64,000 nucleotides of DNA from Bacteroidaceae bacterium (GTDB lineage Bacteria; Bacteroidota; Bacteroidia; Bacteroidales; Bacteroidaceae): NCBI GenBank assembly GCA_017503065.1, contig JAFVTT010000034.1, forward strand, positions 17,614 to 81,613, in the 5' to 3' direction. Shown piece after piece: positions 44,412 to 53,509 of this stretch (the stretch's first letter is position 1; each line of letters opens with the position of its first letter). A program made the position numbers and the translations under genes. A model generated the notes under the pieces. The model had not been told where the DNA came from. It did not search any database and was given only the letters and a program-made list of their open reading frames with translations.

Positions 44412-44777
44412 TTAAGCCTCCTTGCTGGCAACGCGCTTCTCGGCGATGCGAGCCTTCTTACCGGTGAGGTTGCGCAGGTAGTACAACTTGGCGCGACGAA
44501 CCTTACCAATCTTGTTGACAACGATGCTGTCGATGTTGGGAGACTCGATGGGGAAGATACGCTCCACACCAACGGTGCCTGACATCTTGCGAACGGTGAA
44601 GCGCTTTTTGTCACCGTGACCGGCGATCTTGATAACTACACCGCGGTACAGCTGGATACGCTCCTTGTTGCCCTCGACAATCTTGTAAGCTACGGTTACG
44701 GTGTCACCAGCCTTGAATGAGGGGTGCTGCTTGCCGGTAGCAAATGCTTCTTCTGCAATCTTAATTAAATCTGCCAT
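44412..44777 (-). CDS. rplS: 50S ribosomal protein L19
   Basis: 121 aa. [22 protein letters not shown], the [21 protein letters not shown] core and [20 protein letters not shown] are the L19 hallmarks. It sits at the 30S-50S interface. A long leader (about 90 nt) between the promoter and the ATG leaves room for autoregulation. It is transcribed alone, whereas many bacteria couple rplS to rimM and trmD. Confidence 0.97.
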   Translation of the reverse strand: MADLIKIAEEAFATGKQHPSFKAGDTVTVAYKIVEGNKERIQLYRGVVIKIAGHGDKKRFTVRKMSGTVGVERIFPIESPNIDSIVVNKIGKVRRAKLYYLRNLTGKKARIAEKRVASKEA

Positions 44778-44871
44778 TTCTCTTATGACTTTTTAATAGG
44801 TTGTATTGTCATCACTCATAGGCATAACGGGTCACACTTCTCCCCACCAGCGACCTATGGTAAAGCGGGTG

Positions 44872-44905
44872 CAAAGATACGGCTTTTTGTTGAAACTGCC
44901 TCAAA
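44872..44905 (-). promoter_or_regulatory. Promoter of rplS
   Basis: TTTG (44905-44902), 22 bp, TATCTTTG (44879-44872) on the minus strand. Confidence 0.65.
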
Positions 44906-44971
44906 TATAAGAGGAAAAATGCCGTAAAGTGGCGATTTGTGTGTGGAAAGTCCGCTTTACGAGGCGCTTTT

Positions 44972-45676
44972 TCACTCGAAATAGAGGGAAAGGACTATCA
45001 TGTTGGCCGAACTGCTTTCTATGCTGTTGGTGAATTTCATCATGGATTTGTCCAGCAGGTCGTCGCGGTTCTTGCTGATGATGTCCGCCAGGCCGAAGCA
45101 GAATTTCAGTTCTGGTATGAGTTTGAAGTATGGCAGATAGATGTCGCATCCCATGCCCACCTCCAGATAGCAGTCGAAGGTTTTTGCCTTGAAGGCTTCC
45201 TGGTCGTGGTTGTTCAGGCAGAAGGTCGGTGCAAGGCCCAGGGTGAAGTAGGGACGGAAGTTGTTGTAGCGCGGTGCGGCAAACTTCACGGAAATCGGCA
45301 CGGAGATATAGTTGGTGCGCATGTTCTGCGAGGTGTCGCGTGCCGACACGTTGTCGCGCATCTTTATGAACTTCTGCCCGAAGTGCATGGTGGGGGTGAG
45401 GCGCAGTTCCATGTATTTGTTCAGGCGCAACGCACCCAGCACACCCACGCTGAATCCCGGTTCGTACTTGCTGACGTCGGCAAACCATTGCTCGCCCGTG
45501 GCGGGGTCGATGTGGCCGTTGTTCTTCATTTCCATGTCCATGAAGTTCATGCCGAAGAAGAAGCCCCAGTGCAGACGGCGGTTGTCTATGAAGGGCTTGT
45601 TCATGATCGTCTCCTTCTGTGCGAAGGTGCACAGGCATGCGGACAGGAGAAGCAATATGGCGATGGTACGTTTCAT
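44972..45676 (-). CDS. porT: PorT-family outer-membrane beta-barrel protein
   Basis: 234 aa from MKRTIAILLLLSACLCTFAQ, whose signal peptide fixes the start. An upstream in-frame extension to 45757 is rejected. DNRRLHWGFFFGMNFMDMEM, MELRLTPTMHFGQKFI, NYISVPISVKFAAPRYNNFRP and the final strand SANMIVLSLYFE give an 8-strand-type barrel of the PorT family. In Porphyromonas PorT is needed for type IX secretion. Together with gldH at 62 kb it suggests a T9SS-bearing cell; other Omp_b-brl_2 barrels are possible. Confidence 0.75.
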   Translation of the reverse strand: MKRTIAILLLLSACLCTFAQKETIMNKPFIDNRRLHWGFFFGMNFMDMEMKNNGHIDPATGEQWFADVSKYEPGFSVGVLGALRLNKYMELRLTPTMHFGQKFIKMRDNVSARDTSQNMRTNYISVPISVKFAAPRYNNFRPYFTLGLAPTFCLNNHDQEAFKAKTFDCYLEVGMGCDIYLPYFKLIPELKFCFGLADIISKNRDDLLDKSMMKFTNSIESSSANMIVLSLYFE

Positions 45677-45783
45677 ATACATAATAACATGCGCAGGTGT
45701 CGTTTTATTGTACAAATCATCGTTTTTAATGATAAAGACCAACATTTTTATTGCCAACTTCGGTTCATATCATCAAAAATGAT

Positions 45784-45791
45784 TATCTTTG
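45784..45791 (+). promoter_or_regulatory. -7 promoter element of the ferredoxin gene
   Basis: TATCTTTG with a TTCG 21 bp upstream (45759-45762) as a weak -33. The leader is about 60 nt. Confidence 0.5.
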
Positions 45792-45855
45792 CATTGCAAT
45801 CGAGTTCGGATTCGACAACAGACAATAGTATATACTAATTTAAACGACAACAGTT

Positions 45856-46020
45856 ATGGCTTACGTAATTAATGACGATTGTGTTGCTTGCGGCACATGT
45901 ATTGATGAGTGTCCCGTTGGTGCAATTTCTGAGGGCGAGAAGTATTCTATCAATCCCGACGAGTGCACAGAGTGCGGTACTTGCGCTGATGCATGTCCTT
46001 CTGGAGCAATCACTCTCTAA
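45856..46020 (+). CDS. 2[4Fe-4S] ferredoxin
   Basis: 54 aa, MAYVINDDCVACGTCIDECP then a second CTECGTCADACPSGAITL. Both halves have the CxxCxxCxxxCP cluster motif, so two [4Fe-4S] clusters are bound. It is a clostridial-type ferredoxin serving as low-potential electron carrier for anaerobic oxidoreductases. It is monocistronic, with its own promoter and a strong terminator 32 bp after the stop. Confidence 0.95.
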   Translation: MAYVINDDCVACGTCIDECPVGAISEGEKYSINPDECTECGTCADACPSGAITL

Positions 46021-46051
46021 GAAAGATTGGCGCCTCCCTGATGGGAGGAAT

Positions 46052-46090
46052 AAAATCCCTTGCCGTAAGAAGCAAGGGATTTTTGTTTTC
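46052..46090 (+). terminator. Terminator of the ferredoxin gene
   Basis: AAAATCCCTTGC pairs with GCAAGGGATTTT, then TGTTTTCC. A second small hairpin (CCTCCC/GGGAGG) lies just before it. Confidence 0.85.
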
Positions 46091-46153
46091 CTGTATGTGA
46101 GAGGTAAGGTAGGAACGCATGGTTGCCTACCTTATTTATATATATATACGGTA

Positions 46154-47350
46154 TTACTTCAGCAGAGCCAAGGCATCCTTGATGCGCTTGAGTGCCTCGA
46201 TGATGTTCTCGTCGCTGGTGGCGTATGACATGCGGAAGCACTCGGGAGAACCGAAGGAGGCACCGCCCACGGTGGCAACGTGACCGACCTCCAGAAGGTA
46301 CATGGCCAGGTCGTCGCTGTTGTTTATTGTCTGCTCGCCATACTTCTTGCCATAGAAACTGCTGCACTTGGGGAACAGGTAGAAGGCACCCTGGGGATTG
46401 TTGACCTCCAGGCCGGGTATTTCCTTGGCAAGTTTCACTATCAGGTCGCGACGGCGCTCGAATGCCACGCGCATATCCTCCACGCACTGCTGGTCACCGG
46501 CAAAGGCGGCAACGGCAGCCTTCTGGCTGATGGAGCAGGGACCGCTGGTGTACTGGCCCTGGAGTTTGTTGCAACCCTTCACTATCCATTCGGGAGCGGC
46601 GATGAAGCCTATGCGCCAACCGGTCATGGCGTATGCCTTGGAAACACCGTTTACGATTACCACACGGTCCTTGATCTCGGGGAACTGCGCTATGGAGGCA
46701 TGTTCGCCCACGTAGTTGATGTGCTCGTAGATTTCATCGGCAATGACGATGACGCGCTCGTGGCGCAGCAGCACCTCCTTCAGGCCTTCCAGTTCCTCGC
46801 GGCTATACACTGAGCCGGTGGGGTTGCTGGGAGAGCAGAGTATCAAGGCGCGTGTCTTCTCGGTGATGGCAGCCTCCAGTTGTTCGGGTGTTATCTTGAA
46901 GTCCTGTTCTATGCTTGAGGGGATGAACACGGGTGTGGCATCGGCCAGAAGCACCATGTCGGGGTAACTTACCCAGTAGGGGGCGGGGATGATGACCTCG
47001 TCGCCTGCACCTGCCAGGGCCATTATCACGTTGCACACGCTCTGCTTGGCACCGTTTGAGCACAGTATCTGGCTGGGCTTGTACTCCAGGCCGTTCTCTC
47101 TTTGCAACTTCTCTACTATGGCCGCCTTCAGGTCGGGGTAACCGGGCACGGGACTATAGCGGCTCCAGTTTTCCTCTATGGCCTTTATGCCGGCAGCCTT
47201 GATGTGGTCGGGGGTGTTGAAGTCGGGCTCTCCCACACTCATGTTGATGATGTCTATGCCCTGAGCCTTCAGTTCACTGCTCTTCTGGCTCATGGCCAGT
47301 GTGGCACTCGTTGACAGACGTCCGAGTCTTTCGGAAAGAATGTTGTTCAT
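46154..47350 (-). CDS. aspC: Class I aspartate-type aminotransferase
   Basis: 398 aa PLP enzyme. INMSVGEPDFNTPDHI, CSPSNPTGSVYS, the PLP-lysine motif NGVSKAYAMTGWRIGF and the C-terminal Arg motif FRMSYATSDENI are intact. This is the prokaryotic Ib subgroup that makes aspartate or acts on related amino acids. It converges on the ferredoxin gene. Confidence 0.92.
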   Translation of the reverse strand: MNNILSERLGRLSTSATLAMSQKSSELKAQGIDIINMSVGEPDFNTPDHIKAAGIKAIEENWSRYSPVPGYPDLKAAIVEKLQRENGLEYKPSQILCSNGAKQSVCNVIMALAGAGDEVIIPAPYWVSYPDMVLLADATPVFIPSSIEQDFKITPEQLEAAITEKTRALILCSPSNPTGSVYSREELEGLKEVLLRHERVIVIADEIYEHINYVGEHASIAQFPEIKDRVVIVNGVSKAYAMTGWRIGFIAAPEWIVKGCNKLQGQYTSGPCSISQKAAVAAFAGDQQCVEDMRVAFERRRDLIVKLAKEIPGLEVNNPQGAFYLFPKCSSFYGKKYGEQTINNSDDLAMYLLEVGHVATVGGASFGSPECFRMSYATSDENIIEALKRIKDALALLK

Positions 47351-47659
47351 ATTTTGTAGTATTTTAAGGACCCCCTCAGTCTCCCTATAGGGGGAGGAGG
47401 TTTATAGTTTCGGTTATCTGGGTATTCCTTTTAAATCCTGCTTTGCTTTTTTGGAGTATGTCGTAACTGCTCCGCTTTTCGGACACGGCATGCCGTGTCC
47501 CTACCATGCTCTCGCTTACTCGCAGTTTTGACTTCAGCCCCTCCGGGCGTCGACCTTTGGTTCCGTTTTAATCCCGCTTCGCGGTCTTTTCCTCCTTGTT
47601 GCTCGGCATAATCAAAATAAATTTTGCTTCTGCTCTCGCTTCCTGCGTCGGTTCCGTTT
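47351..47659. repeat. Intergenic repeat region between ribBA and aspC with a REP-like palindrome
   Basis: No gene. CTCCC-TATAGGG-type short inverted repeat near 47380 resembles the blocks near 29780. GGACACGGCATGCCGTGTCC lies at 47481-47500 with outer bases CGG...CTAC, the same orientation as the copy at 29878. The rest is GC-skewed filler. Confidence 0.75.
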
Positions 47660-48865
47660 CTACAGTTTGTGTCCCATGCGGAGTTTCTTTGTCTCCAGAT
47701 AGCGGCGGTTGTATTCGTTGGGGGTGATTACCACGGGCACGTTCTCCACAATGTCTAAGCCGTAACCCTCCAGGCCCACACGCTTCACGGGGTTGTTGCT
47801 GATGAGGCGTATCTTGCCGATGCCCAGTTCGCGCAGGATCTGTGCACCCACTCCGTAGTCGCGTTCGTCGGCCTTGAAACCAAGGTGCAGGTTGGCCTCC
47901 ACGGTGTCGTCGCCCTGTTCCTGTAGTTTGTAGGCGGCAATCTTGTTCATCAGGCCTATGCCACGTCCCTCCTGTTGCAGGTACACGACAACGCCCTTGC
48001 CTTCCTTGTCAATCATCTGCATGGCCTGGTGCAACTGCTCTCCGCAATCGCAGCGTCTGCTTGCGAAGATGTCGCCTGTCATGCAACTGGAGTGCATGCG
48101 CACCAGTACGGGTTCCTCGGGTGTCCATTCGCCCTTGAAGATGGCGATGTGCTCCAGGCCGTTGCTCTTCTGGCGGAAGGGGATTATGCGGAAGTGGCCG
48201 TATTCCGTAGGCAGGTCGGCCTCCACACCCTTCTCCACCAGGCTTTCCTGCTTCAGGCGGTATGCTATCAGGTCCTTGATGGTGATTATCTTCATGCCGT
48301 GCTCGCGTGCCACTTCCTTCAGTTGGGGCATGCGTGCCATGGTGCCGTCCTCGTTCAGTATCTCTATGAGCGCGGCGGCAGGCTGGAGTCCGCAGAGGCG
48401 GGCCAGGTCGATGGCGGCCTCGGTGTGTCCTGCCCTCTTCAGCACGCCACGGTCTTGGGCATAGAGGGGGTTGATGTGTCCGGGACGACCGAAATCCGTA
48501 GGTTTCCTGGTGGGGTCGGCCAGTGCGCGTATGGTGGCGGCACGGTCGTGTGTGCTCACACCGGTGGTGCAGCCGTCCAGCAGATCCACGGTGACGGTGA
48601 ACGGGGTGCCCAGCATGCTGGTGTTTGTCTGCACCTGGCGTTCCAGTTCCAGTTCCTCGGCACGGGTGATGGTTATGGGGGCGCAGAGGACACCGCGTCC
48701 GTTCTTCAGCATGAAGTTAACCTTTTCCTCGGTAATCAGTTCTGCCGCGGTGATGAAGTCACCCTCGTTCTCGCGGTCCTCGTCGTCTACGACAATCACG
48801 AATTTGCCTTCCTTGAAGTCTGCCAAAGCATCTTCTATGGTGCTAAGCATGATTTCCTTGTCCAT
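47660..48865 (-). CDS. ribBA: Bifunctional DHBP synthase / GTP cyclohydrolase II
   Basis: 401 aa. The N-terminal RibB domain has [14 protein letters not shown] and [16 protein letters not shown]. The C-terminal RibA domain has [23 protein letters not shown], whose Cys residues bind Zn, and QQEGRGIGL. It supplies both precursors of riboflavin. The start overlaps the LptF-like gene by 23 bp; a start at 48850 would still overlap by 8. No FMN riboswitch is seen because it lies inside an operon. Confidence 0.96.
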   Translation of the reverse strand: MDKEIMLSTIEDALADFKEGKFVIVVDDEDRENEGDFITAAELITEEKVNFMLKNGRGVLCAPITITRAEELELERQVQTNTSMLGTPFTVTVDLLDGCTTGVSTHDRAATIRALADPTRKPTDFGRPGHINPLYAQDRGVLKRAGHTEAAIDLARLCGLQPAAALIEILNEDGTMARMPQLKEVAREHGMKIITIKDLIAYRLKQESLVEKGVEADLPTEYGHFRIIPFRQKSNGLEHIAIFKGEWTPEEPVLVRMHSSCMTGDIFASRRCDCGEQLHQAMQMIDKEGKGVVVYLQQEGRGIGLMNKIAAYKLQEQGDDTVEANLHLGFKADERDYGVGAQILRELGIGKIRLISNNPVKRVGLEGYGLDIVENVPVVITPNEYNRRYLETKKLRMGHKL

Positions 48866-50768
48866 TATCTGTTTGTTTGTTTATTCGTTCAATGATGAAT
48901 TGTCCTAACTTCTGTATCTGGTTTATGTCCTGATACAACCTGAGCCTGAACCTCCATATCCTGAACCACAGCAGTATGCCCACGGGCAGGCAGATGCCGG
49001 CAATCAGGTTCTTCCTCCGTGTGTTGAATGGGCGTGTATGCGCGTCGGTGTAGAGGATGGGCATGTCGTTCAGCGCACCTATTATGGCGTTGTCCCTGCT
49101 GTTGTGCAACTGTTCCACCAAGGCTTCCGTCCTGTCTTTCAGTTCCCTTACGGTGTGGTCCTCGTGGAAACGGAAGAAGATGGCGTAGTACGAGGGTATG
49201 TTGAGCAGTTTCTTGCGGTTGCTGTACTGTCTGCAATCCTCCGCCAGTGCCTCAATGTCCTTTATAAGTTGCGGATAGTCAGGTTCGTGTATGATGATTT
49301 CCTTCCTGTTCAGTTTGCGTTTGGTTCGTATGCCCAGCAGGCGCTTGAAGAAGTTCTGGTATCCCTCTATGTTGAACACCACGCTGTCCTTGTTGGCTCG
49401 GTTTATCAGGAACAGGCCTATGGGAGTCAGCACCATTGTACTCAGCCAGATGCCGAACCATACCGCCCATTCTCCGCTCTTGGCCATCTTCTCTCCGCCC
49501 GCGTTTATTATGTAGTAGAAGATGAATACCAGCACGCTCACCACCACCGGCACGCCCAGGCCTCCCTTTCGGATGATGGCACCCAGTGGTGCGCCTATGA
49601 AGAAGAAGATGAGGCATGCCAGGCTATGTGTGAACTTCTTCCTGGCCTCCATGTGGTGTCGGCGCAGGGTGGTGTTGGTGCTCTCCGTGCTCATGCCTCG
49701 GAACTCGAACTCTGCTTGTGTGCTTTGCGCGTTGCTCAGGGCGCTCTTTATCACCGTTTTCCTTTGGTCGGGACTCAGGTGCAGATAGGTGGTATCCAGA
49801 GGTTCCTGCTCCTGTGCCTTTGCCACCAGTGCGGCAGAATCCGTCACTTCCTTGGGAAAAGCCCCCTTCAGGTACTGGTTCCTTGCCACTTTGTGGTAGT
49901 GGCGCCCGATGCTGTCGCTCACCGAGTTGAGCGAGTCGATGCCACTCAGTATCTTGGTCAGTTCCTTGGTCTTGGCATCGCCGTTGAACAGGTTGGCATC
50001 CATCATGTTGAAGTTGGCGTCGAAGGGAATCATGGCCACTTCCGTGTGGAATGTCTCGCGCATGTAGGGGATGTTGGCCTTCAGCATGTTTCCCGTTTGC
50101 GAATCCATGTTCCTGAACCTTTCTCCCTCGTACATCGTCAGTCTTAGGTGTTTCTGGTCCTCGGTGCCCTGCAGGCGTGCCGAGTCGGCCAGCACTATCT
50201 CCATCTTGTCGTATCCCCCCTGAGTGCTGTATATCATCACCCCGTGCAGCATGCCCGTCTCAGTGTCCTTCCTCTGCACGAAGATGCTGTATCCGGGTAT
50301 GTCGCTATAGAAGATGCCTTCGGGTATGTCCAGTTCGGGCGATTTCTGCCTCATGCTCCAAAGCAATGTGGCCAGTTGGCGTGTGGCCTTGGGCTGTATG
50401 CGGTCCTGGAAAACGAAACTTGCTCCGCACACCAGCAGTGCCACTATGAAAATGGGGAACAGTATCCTCACCAGAGGAACGCCTGCCGCCTTCATGGAGA
50501 GGAGTTCCAGTTTCTCTCCCATGTTGCCGAAACTAATCAGCGATGCCAGCAATACGGCCAGGGGCAGGGACATGGGCACGAGAGTCAGGCTTGCATAGAA
50601 AAAGAACTCCAAAAGCACATCCCAACTCAATCCCTTTCCCACCAGGTCATCTATGTATTGCCAGATGAACTGCATGATGAAGATGAACAGGCATATGAAG
50701 AAAGTGCCCGCAAACAGGAGCAGGTAGTTCTTCAGTATGTACAGGTCTAACTTCTTTATTATTCTCAT
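48843..50768 (-). CDS. LptF/LptG-family permease
   Basis: 641 aa from [20 protein letters not shown]; an in-frame extension to 50825 would include the promoter and is rejected. The N-terminal three helices with [23 protein letters not shown], a periplasmic beta-jellyroll region, and three C-terminal helices ([21 protein letters not shown]) match YjgP/YjgQ. An extra ~180-residue C-terminal extension with a further two-helix hydrophobic part is specific to Bacteroidota. It probably serves LPS transport from the inner membrane with LptB. Translationally overlapped with ribBA. Confidence 0.88.
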   Translation of the reverse strand: MRIIKKLDLYILKNYLLLFAGTFFICLFIFIMQFIWQYIDDLVGKGLSWDVLLEFFFYASLTLVPMSLPLAVLLASLISFGNMGEKLELLSMKAAGVPLVRILFPIFIVALLVCGASFVFQDRIQPKATRQLATLLWSMRQKSPELDIPEGIFYSDIPGYSIFVQRKDTETGMLHGVMIYSTQGGYDKMEIVLADSARLQGTEDQKHLRLTMYEGERFRNMDSQTGNMLKANIPYMRETFHTEVAMIPFDANFNMMDANLFNGDAKTKELTKILSGIDSLNSVSDSIGRHYHKVARNQYLKGAFPKEVTDSAALVAKAQEQEPLDTTYLHLSPDQRKTVIKSALSNAQSTQAEFEFRGMSTESTNTTLRRHHMEARKKFTHSLACLIFFFIGAPLGAIIRKGGLGVPVVVSVLVFIFYYIINAGGEKMAKSGEWAVWFGIWLSTMVLTPIGLFLINRANKDSVVFNIEGYQNFFKRLLGIRTKRKLNRKEIIIHEPDYPQLIKDIEALAEDCRQYSNRKKLLNIPSYYAIFFRFHEDHTVRELKDRTEALVEQLHNSRDNAIIGALNDMPILYTDAHTRPFNTRRKNLIAGICLPVGILLWFRIWRFRLRLYQDINQIQKLGQFIIERINKQTDNGQGNHA

Positions 50769-50787
50769 GCGCGCGTAATAATCCGCG

Positions 50788-50795
50788 CAAAGGTA
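50788..50795 (-). promoter_or_regulatory. -7 promoter element of the lptF-like/ribBA operon
   Basis: TACCTTTG on the minus strand, 19 bp upstream of the chosen ATG at 50768. This supports that start over 50825. Confidence 0.6.
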
Positions 50796-50867
50796 CAAAA
50801 AAGGCATTACAGTAGGGTGTGGCACGTGCTATTTTGTAAATTTGTGATAAAATTATGCGCCAACTTC

Positions 50868-50898
50868 TTGGCAGTTTCAAATTATTGTCATACCTTTG
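50868..50898 (+). promoter_or_regulatory. Promoter of tRNA-Met
   Basis: TTG at 50868-50870, 20 bp, TACCTTTG at 50891-50898, 42 bp before the mature tRNA 5' end. Confidence 0.6.
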
Positions 50899-50940
50899 CA
50901 CTCGCAAATCAGCAAGACCTCCGCACGTCGGAGTGGTAAT

Positions 50941-51014
50941 GGCGGGATAGCTCAGCTGGTTAGAGCGTCGGATTCATAATCCGAAGGTCATGGGTTCAAG
51001 TCCCATTCCCGCTA
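50941..51014 (+). tRNA. tRNA with CAU anticodon (elongator Met; Ile2 not excluded)
   Basis: 74 nt cloverleaf. Acceptor GGCGGGA/TCCCGCT, D-arm GCTCAGCTGGTTAGAGC, anticodon stem TCGGA/TCCGA with loop TTCATAA, T-arm ATGGG-TTCAAGT-CCCAT, discriminator A. The G-U first acceptor pair and overall sequence fit elongator tRNA-Met of Bacteroidota. Confidence 0.93.
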
Positions 51015-51019
51015 CAGGA

Positions 51020-51050
51020 AAAGGAAACTCGTTTCGGGTTTCCTTTTTTT
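51020..51050 (+). terminator. Terminator of tRNA-Met
   Basis: AAAGGAAAC / GTTTCCTTT hairpin followed by a run of T. Confidence 0.85.
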
Positions 51051-51168
51051 CGTTATGCGCCCGGCGCGAGCATTCCTTGGAAGCCATGAGGTTCTGTTGC
51101 TTCTTTCCAAGGCTTGGACAGAAGTCTTGTCGTGCAATCGTGCCGCACGCCTACCGATGATAAAGTTT

Positions 51169-51228
51169 TGTTGCCGTATCAACACGGCTCTGTTGATACG
51201 GCAACAGGACAGTGTTGATACGGCAACA
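51169..51228. repeat. 60-bp triple-palindrome element, copy 2
   Basis: Units TGTTG-N6-CAACA at 51169-51184, 51191-51206 and 51213-51228 with spacers CGGCTC and GGACAG. Units 2 and 3 are identical and unit 1 is their exact reverse complement; units 1 and 2 equal those of copy 1. It lies between tRNA-Met and the convergent DUF4252 gene. Confidence 0.88.
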
Positions 51229-51255
51229 AAATATCACCGCCACTAAATGCCTTCC

Positions 51256-51735
51256 TTATTCTTGTTTTGCGGACTTGAACATTTGCAGGATGTTGGAAAC
51301 GTTGAATGTGCCGGAGAATACTATCAGTACAGTGTCGTCGTTGTTTTCGTTCACCATCACTATTATCGAGTTGTCTTTGCCTCCCTTGTGGTAGATGTCT
51401 ACGTTGTTGTCTTTCTCTGCTATCTGCATCAGCCTTTCGTAGGAGTGCTTTTTTATGATGTCCATCGCTTCGGACTTCAGGGACTTCTTTGTGGCTTTCT
51501 CCGATGTGATAACCTGTATGCTTTTCAATTTGCTTCCTATCTCGCTGATGTCCACTCCGTTGATGCTTGGCATGACATCAGTGCCGAAGAGTTTCAGCAT
51601 GGCTTCGGATATGTAGACGTATGTCACGTTCTTTGAGTCGGCGAATTTGTCAAAAGGATTGTCTTGCGCATTTGCGTTGATGCAGCTAAGTGCTATGATA
51701 AGAAAGGCAAACGCCTTGGCTATAAATTGTTTCAT
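51256..51735 (-). CDS. DUF4252 domain-containing secreted protein
   Basis: 159 aa with signal peptide (1-23, ends NANA-Q). FADSKNVTYVYISEAMLKLF, IGSKLKSIQVITSEK and the beta-strand-rich IIVMVNENNDDTVLIVFSGTF match DUF4252, a Bacteroidota family of unknown function that is commonly encoded with ECF sigma factors. Last gene of the operon; 1 bp after the gene upstream. Confidence 0.85.
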   Translation of the reverse strand: MKQFIAKAFAFLIIALSCINANAQDNPFDKFADSKNVTYVYISEAMLKLFGTDVMPSINGVDISEIGSKLKSIQVITSEKATKKSLKSEAMDIIKKHSYERLMQIAEKDNNVDIYHKGGKDNSIIVMVNENNDDTVLIVFSGTFNVSNILQMFKSAKQE

Positions 51736-51736
51736 G

Positions 51737-52165
51737 TCATTTTAATGTTAGGGTGTTGTTAAGTGTGTGCCGTGTCTTGGCCGCAATGTCTTCGGCTTTT
51801 TCCAGATGCCTCATCCCCTTGTCCAGATTGTATGCAAGCAGATAGAGTGCTTTTTCTGCCTCGATGCGTGCCAGTTCCGGGTTATCGAATGTGTCTCTGT
51901 GGGCAATGTCTACCTTGTCGTCAAGGGTTGTGATGCCGGCTATGCAGATGAGTGCCGAGAGGCATGCCGCTATGGCAATGTTGCGGTAAAGGCGGAATCT
52001 GGCGGAAATGCTTCTCGCGGGAGTCTTCGTTTCTGTTGCCGGAACGGTGTGTCTCTCCTCGTCTTTCGCCCATTGGTCAATTTTCATGGAGAGCCTTTCT
52101 TCCAATCCTTCGGGAATGTGGACTTCAACGGTCCTTTCCAGATCCAGGTATTTCATTTCATCCAT
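51737..52165 (-). CDS. Putative anti-sigma-like single-pass membrane protein
   Basis: 142 aa. A cytoplasmic N-terminal part of about 62 residues rich in charge precedes one membrane helix (IAIAACLSALICIAGITTL, about 64-82). A short periplasmic part with helical ARIEAEKALYLLAYNLDKGM follows. No zinc-binding motif is seen. Its start overlaps the sigma-factor gene by 13 bp, the usual place for an anti-sigma factor, hence the tentative call. Confidence 0.65.
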   Translation of the reverse strand: MDEMKYLDLERTVEVHIPEGLEERLSMKIDQWAKDEERHTVPATETKTPARSISARFRLYRNIAIAACLSALICIAGITTLDDKVDIAHRDTFDNPELARIEAEKALYLLAYNLDKGMRHLEKAEDIAAKTRHTLNNTLTLK

Positions 52166-52665
52166 GATTGTGCTATTTTGGTGAATTGTTCTTTAAGTTT
52201 CTCTCGTGTTCGCATCACTATCTGTCTGAGGTTGTTCTGTTTCAGGCCTGTGGCCGATTCTATCTCTTCGTAGGAAAGTTCCTCAATCACGTACATTGTC
52301 ATTACATCCCTCTCCTTTTGTGGCAGGCGTTCGATGAGGCTTTTCATCAGGAAGGCTTCGTCCCTCCTTTCCGCTTTCGTGTCCGGACGGCCATGCTCCG
52401 CAGGTTCGTTGTAATCCTCCAGGGGAGCGGAGGTGTCGGGCGCTTTCTGCCGTACCTTGTCCAGATGGATGTTCTTCATCATTATAATAAGGTAGGCTTC
52501 GCTTGTCGTCTCATGCGTAAGGAGGTCGCGCTTTTGCCACATCCGCATGAAGGTGTCCTGAAGCAGGTCCTCTGCATCCTGCACGTTGCCGGTGAACCCG
52601 AATGCCACCCTGTATAGCATTCTGTGGTAGGGCATGAACCTTTCCTTGAATTCTTGCGGACTCAT
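52153..52665 (-). CDS. ECF-type RNA polymerase sigma factor
   Basis: 170 aa. Region 2 has FGFTGNVQDAEDLLQDTFMRMW; region 4 has LPQKERDVMTMYVIEELSYEEIESATGLKQNNLRQIVMRTREKLK. It directs RNA polymerase to a small regulon, probably including its own operon. Genes after it encode the putative anti-sigma and a DUF4252 protein; a second DUF4252 gene lies 24 bp upstream. Confidence 0.93.
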   Translation of the reverse strand: MSPQEFKERFMPYHRMLYRVAFGFTGNVQDAEDLLQDTFMRMWQKRDLLTHETTSEAYLIIMMKNIHLDKVRQKAPDTSAPLEDYNEPAEHGRPDTKAERRDEAFLMKSLIERLPQKERDVMTMYVIEELSYEEIESATGLKQNNLRQIVMRTREKLKEQFTKIAQSWMK

Positions 52666-52689
52666 TGTCGGACTTGATTCTTCAGTACC

Positions 52690-53220
52690 TTACTCAGAAC
52701 TGATAGTTATGTTTTTTTCTTCTTTCAGTTCTACCGCCTGCATTACCTCTTCGGCACTCATTTCGCCCACAATGTGTATAATGATGGTGATGCATTTGTT
52801 GTCCTTGCTTGTGTCTATGCGGATAATGACATCCTTGAATGTGCCGCTTTCCTCGATGCCATAATATTGGACAAGAGGGAAAAGCGTCCATGTGTCACTA
52901 AACATGTCGGTGACGTTGCTCTTCTTCTCGTACAGGTTCTCGTAGCCATCGATGTTCTTGATGTTTTCGGTGAGGGCTTCTCTTTGTCGCTCATTCAGGT
53001 TTACTTGTAGTATTTCAACCTTTTCCAATGTCTGTGCCACGGCAAACTCCTTCGGGTCGATGTACTGCATTTTCTTTGCCTTCTTCTTGATTGCCTTAGT
53101 CATGTTCTCATACTCCGCCCCCTTTACTTTCCGATATTGCTTCATGAGGTGGTCGGCATCTTGTGCAAAGGCGCTGCATGCCACTATGAGCATTGCCAGT
53201 GATAGGATAATCTTCTTCAT
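52690..53220 (-). CDS. DUF4252-like secreted protein, second paralogue
   Basis: 176 aa with signal peptide (MKKIILSLAMLIVACSAFAQ). The fold-level pattern (Lys-rich helices, then DVIIRIDTSKDNKCITIIIHIVG) parallels the protein at 51256, so the operon has two paralogues flanking the sigma/anti-sigma pair. Unknown function; possibly the envelope component that the sigma system monitors. Confidence 0.75.
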   Translation of the reverse strand: MKKIILSLAMLIVACSAFAQDADHLMKQYRKVKGAEYENMTKAIKKKAKKMQYIDPKEFAVAQTLEKVEILQVNLNERQREALTENIKNIDGYENLYEKKSNVTDMFSDTWTLFPLVQYYGIEESGTFKDVIIRIDTSKDNKCITIIIHIVGEMSAEEVMQAVELKEEKNITISSE

Positions 53221-53450
53221 GTTGTCTGTGTTTGGTTTGCTAAATAAAAGTTCTCGTAAATTTACGTCTTCTATCTAAGCAAACGGGAATATTGCGCTCT
53301 CTGTTACAGGAAACGTACAAAATTTTCAAAAAAGTCGTGTGTTGTTATAACCGCAAATCGCTCATTAGGCTGTTGCACGCTAATGATGCCGTCTTTTATC
53401 GCCTGTTCAAAACAAAGGCTGTTACCATCGTAACGCTAATGGCTGGGTTG

Positions 53451-53491
53451 GGTAAAAACAAAGGTCTCTACTTGTGTTGTAAAGACCTTTG
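53451..53491 (-). terminator. Terminator of the GH20 gene
   Basis: CAAAGGTCT (53459-53467) and AGACCTTTG (53483-53491). On the minus strand the hairpin is followed by TTTTTACC. The remainder of 53221-53450 shows no convincing gene. Confidence 0.8.
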
Positions 53492-53509
53492 CTTTTGATT
53501 CTTCTATGT

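Noticed and set aside
48866..50768. FMN riboswitch controlling ribBA
   Set aside because: ribBA starts inside the upstream permease gene, and no RFN-like structure is visible in the operon leader, which is under 20 nt long.
53292..53498. 68-aa rightward frame in the gap before the GH20 terminator
   Set aside because: No promoter, no family resemblance and it runs through the terminator hairpin.
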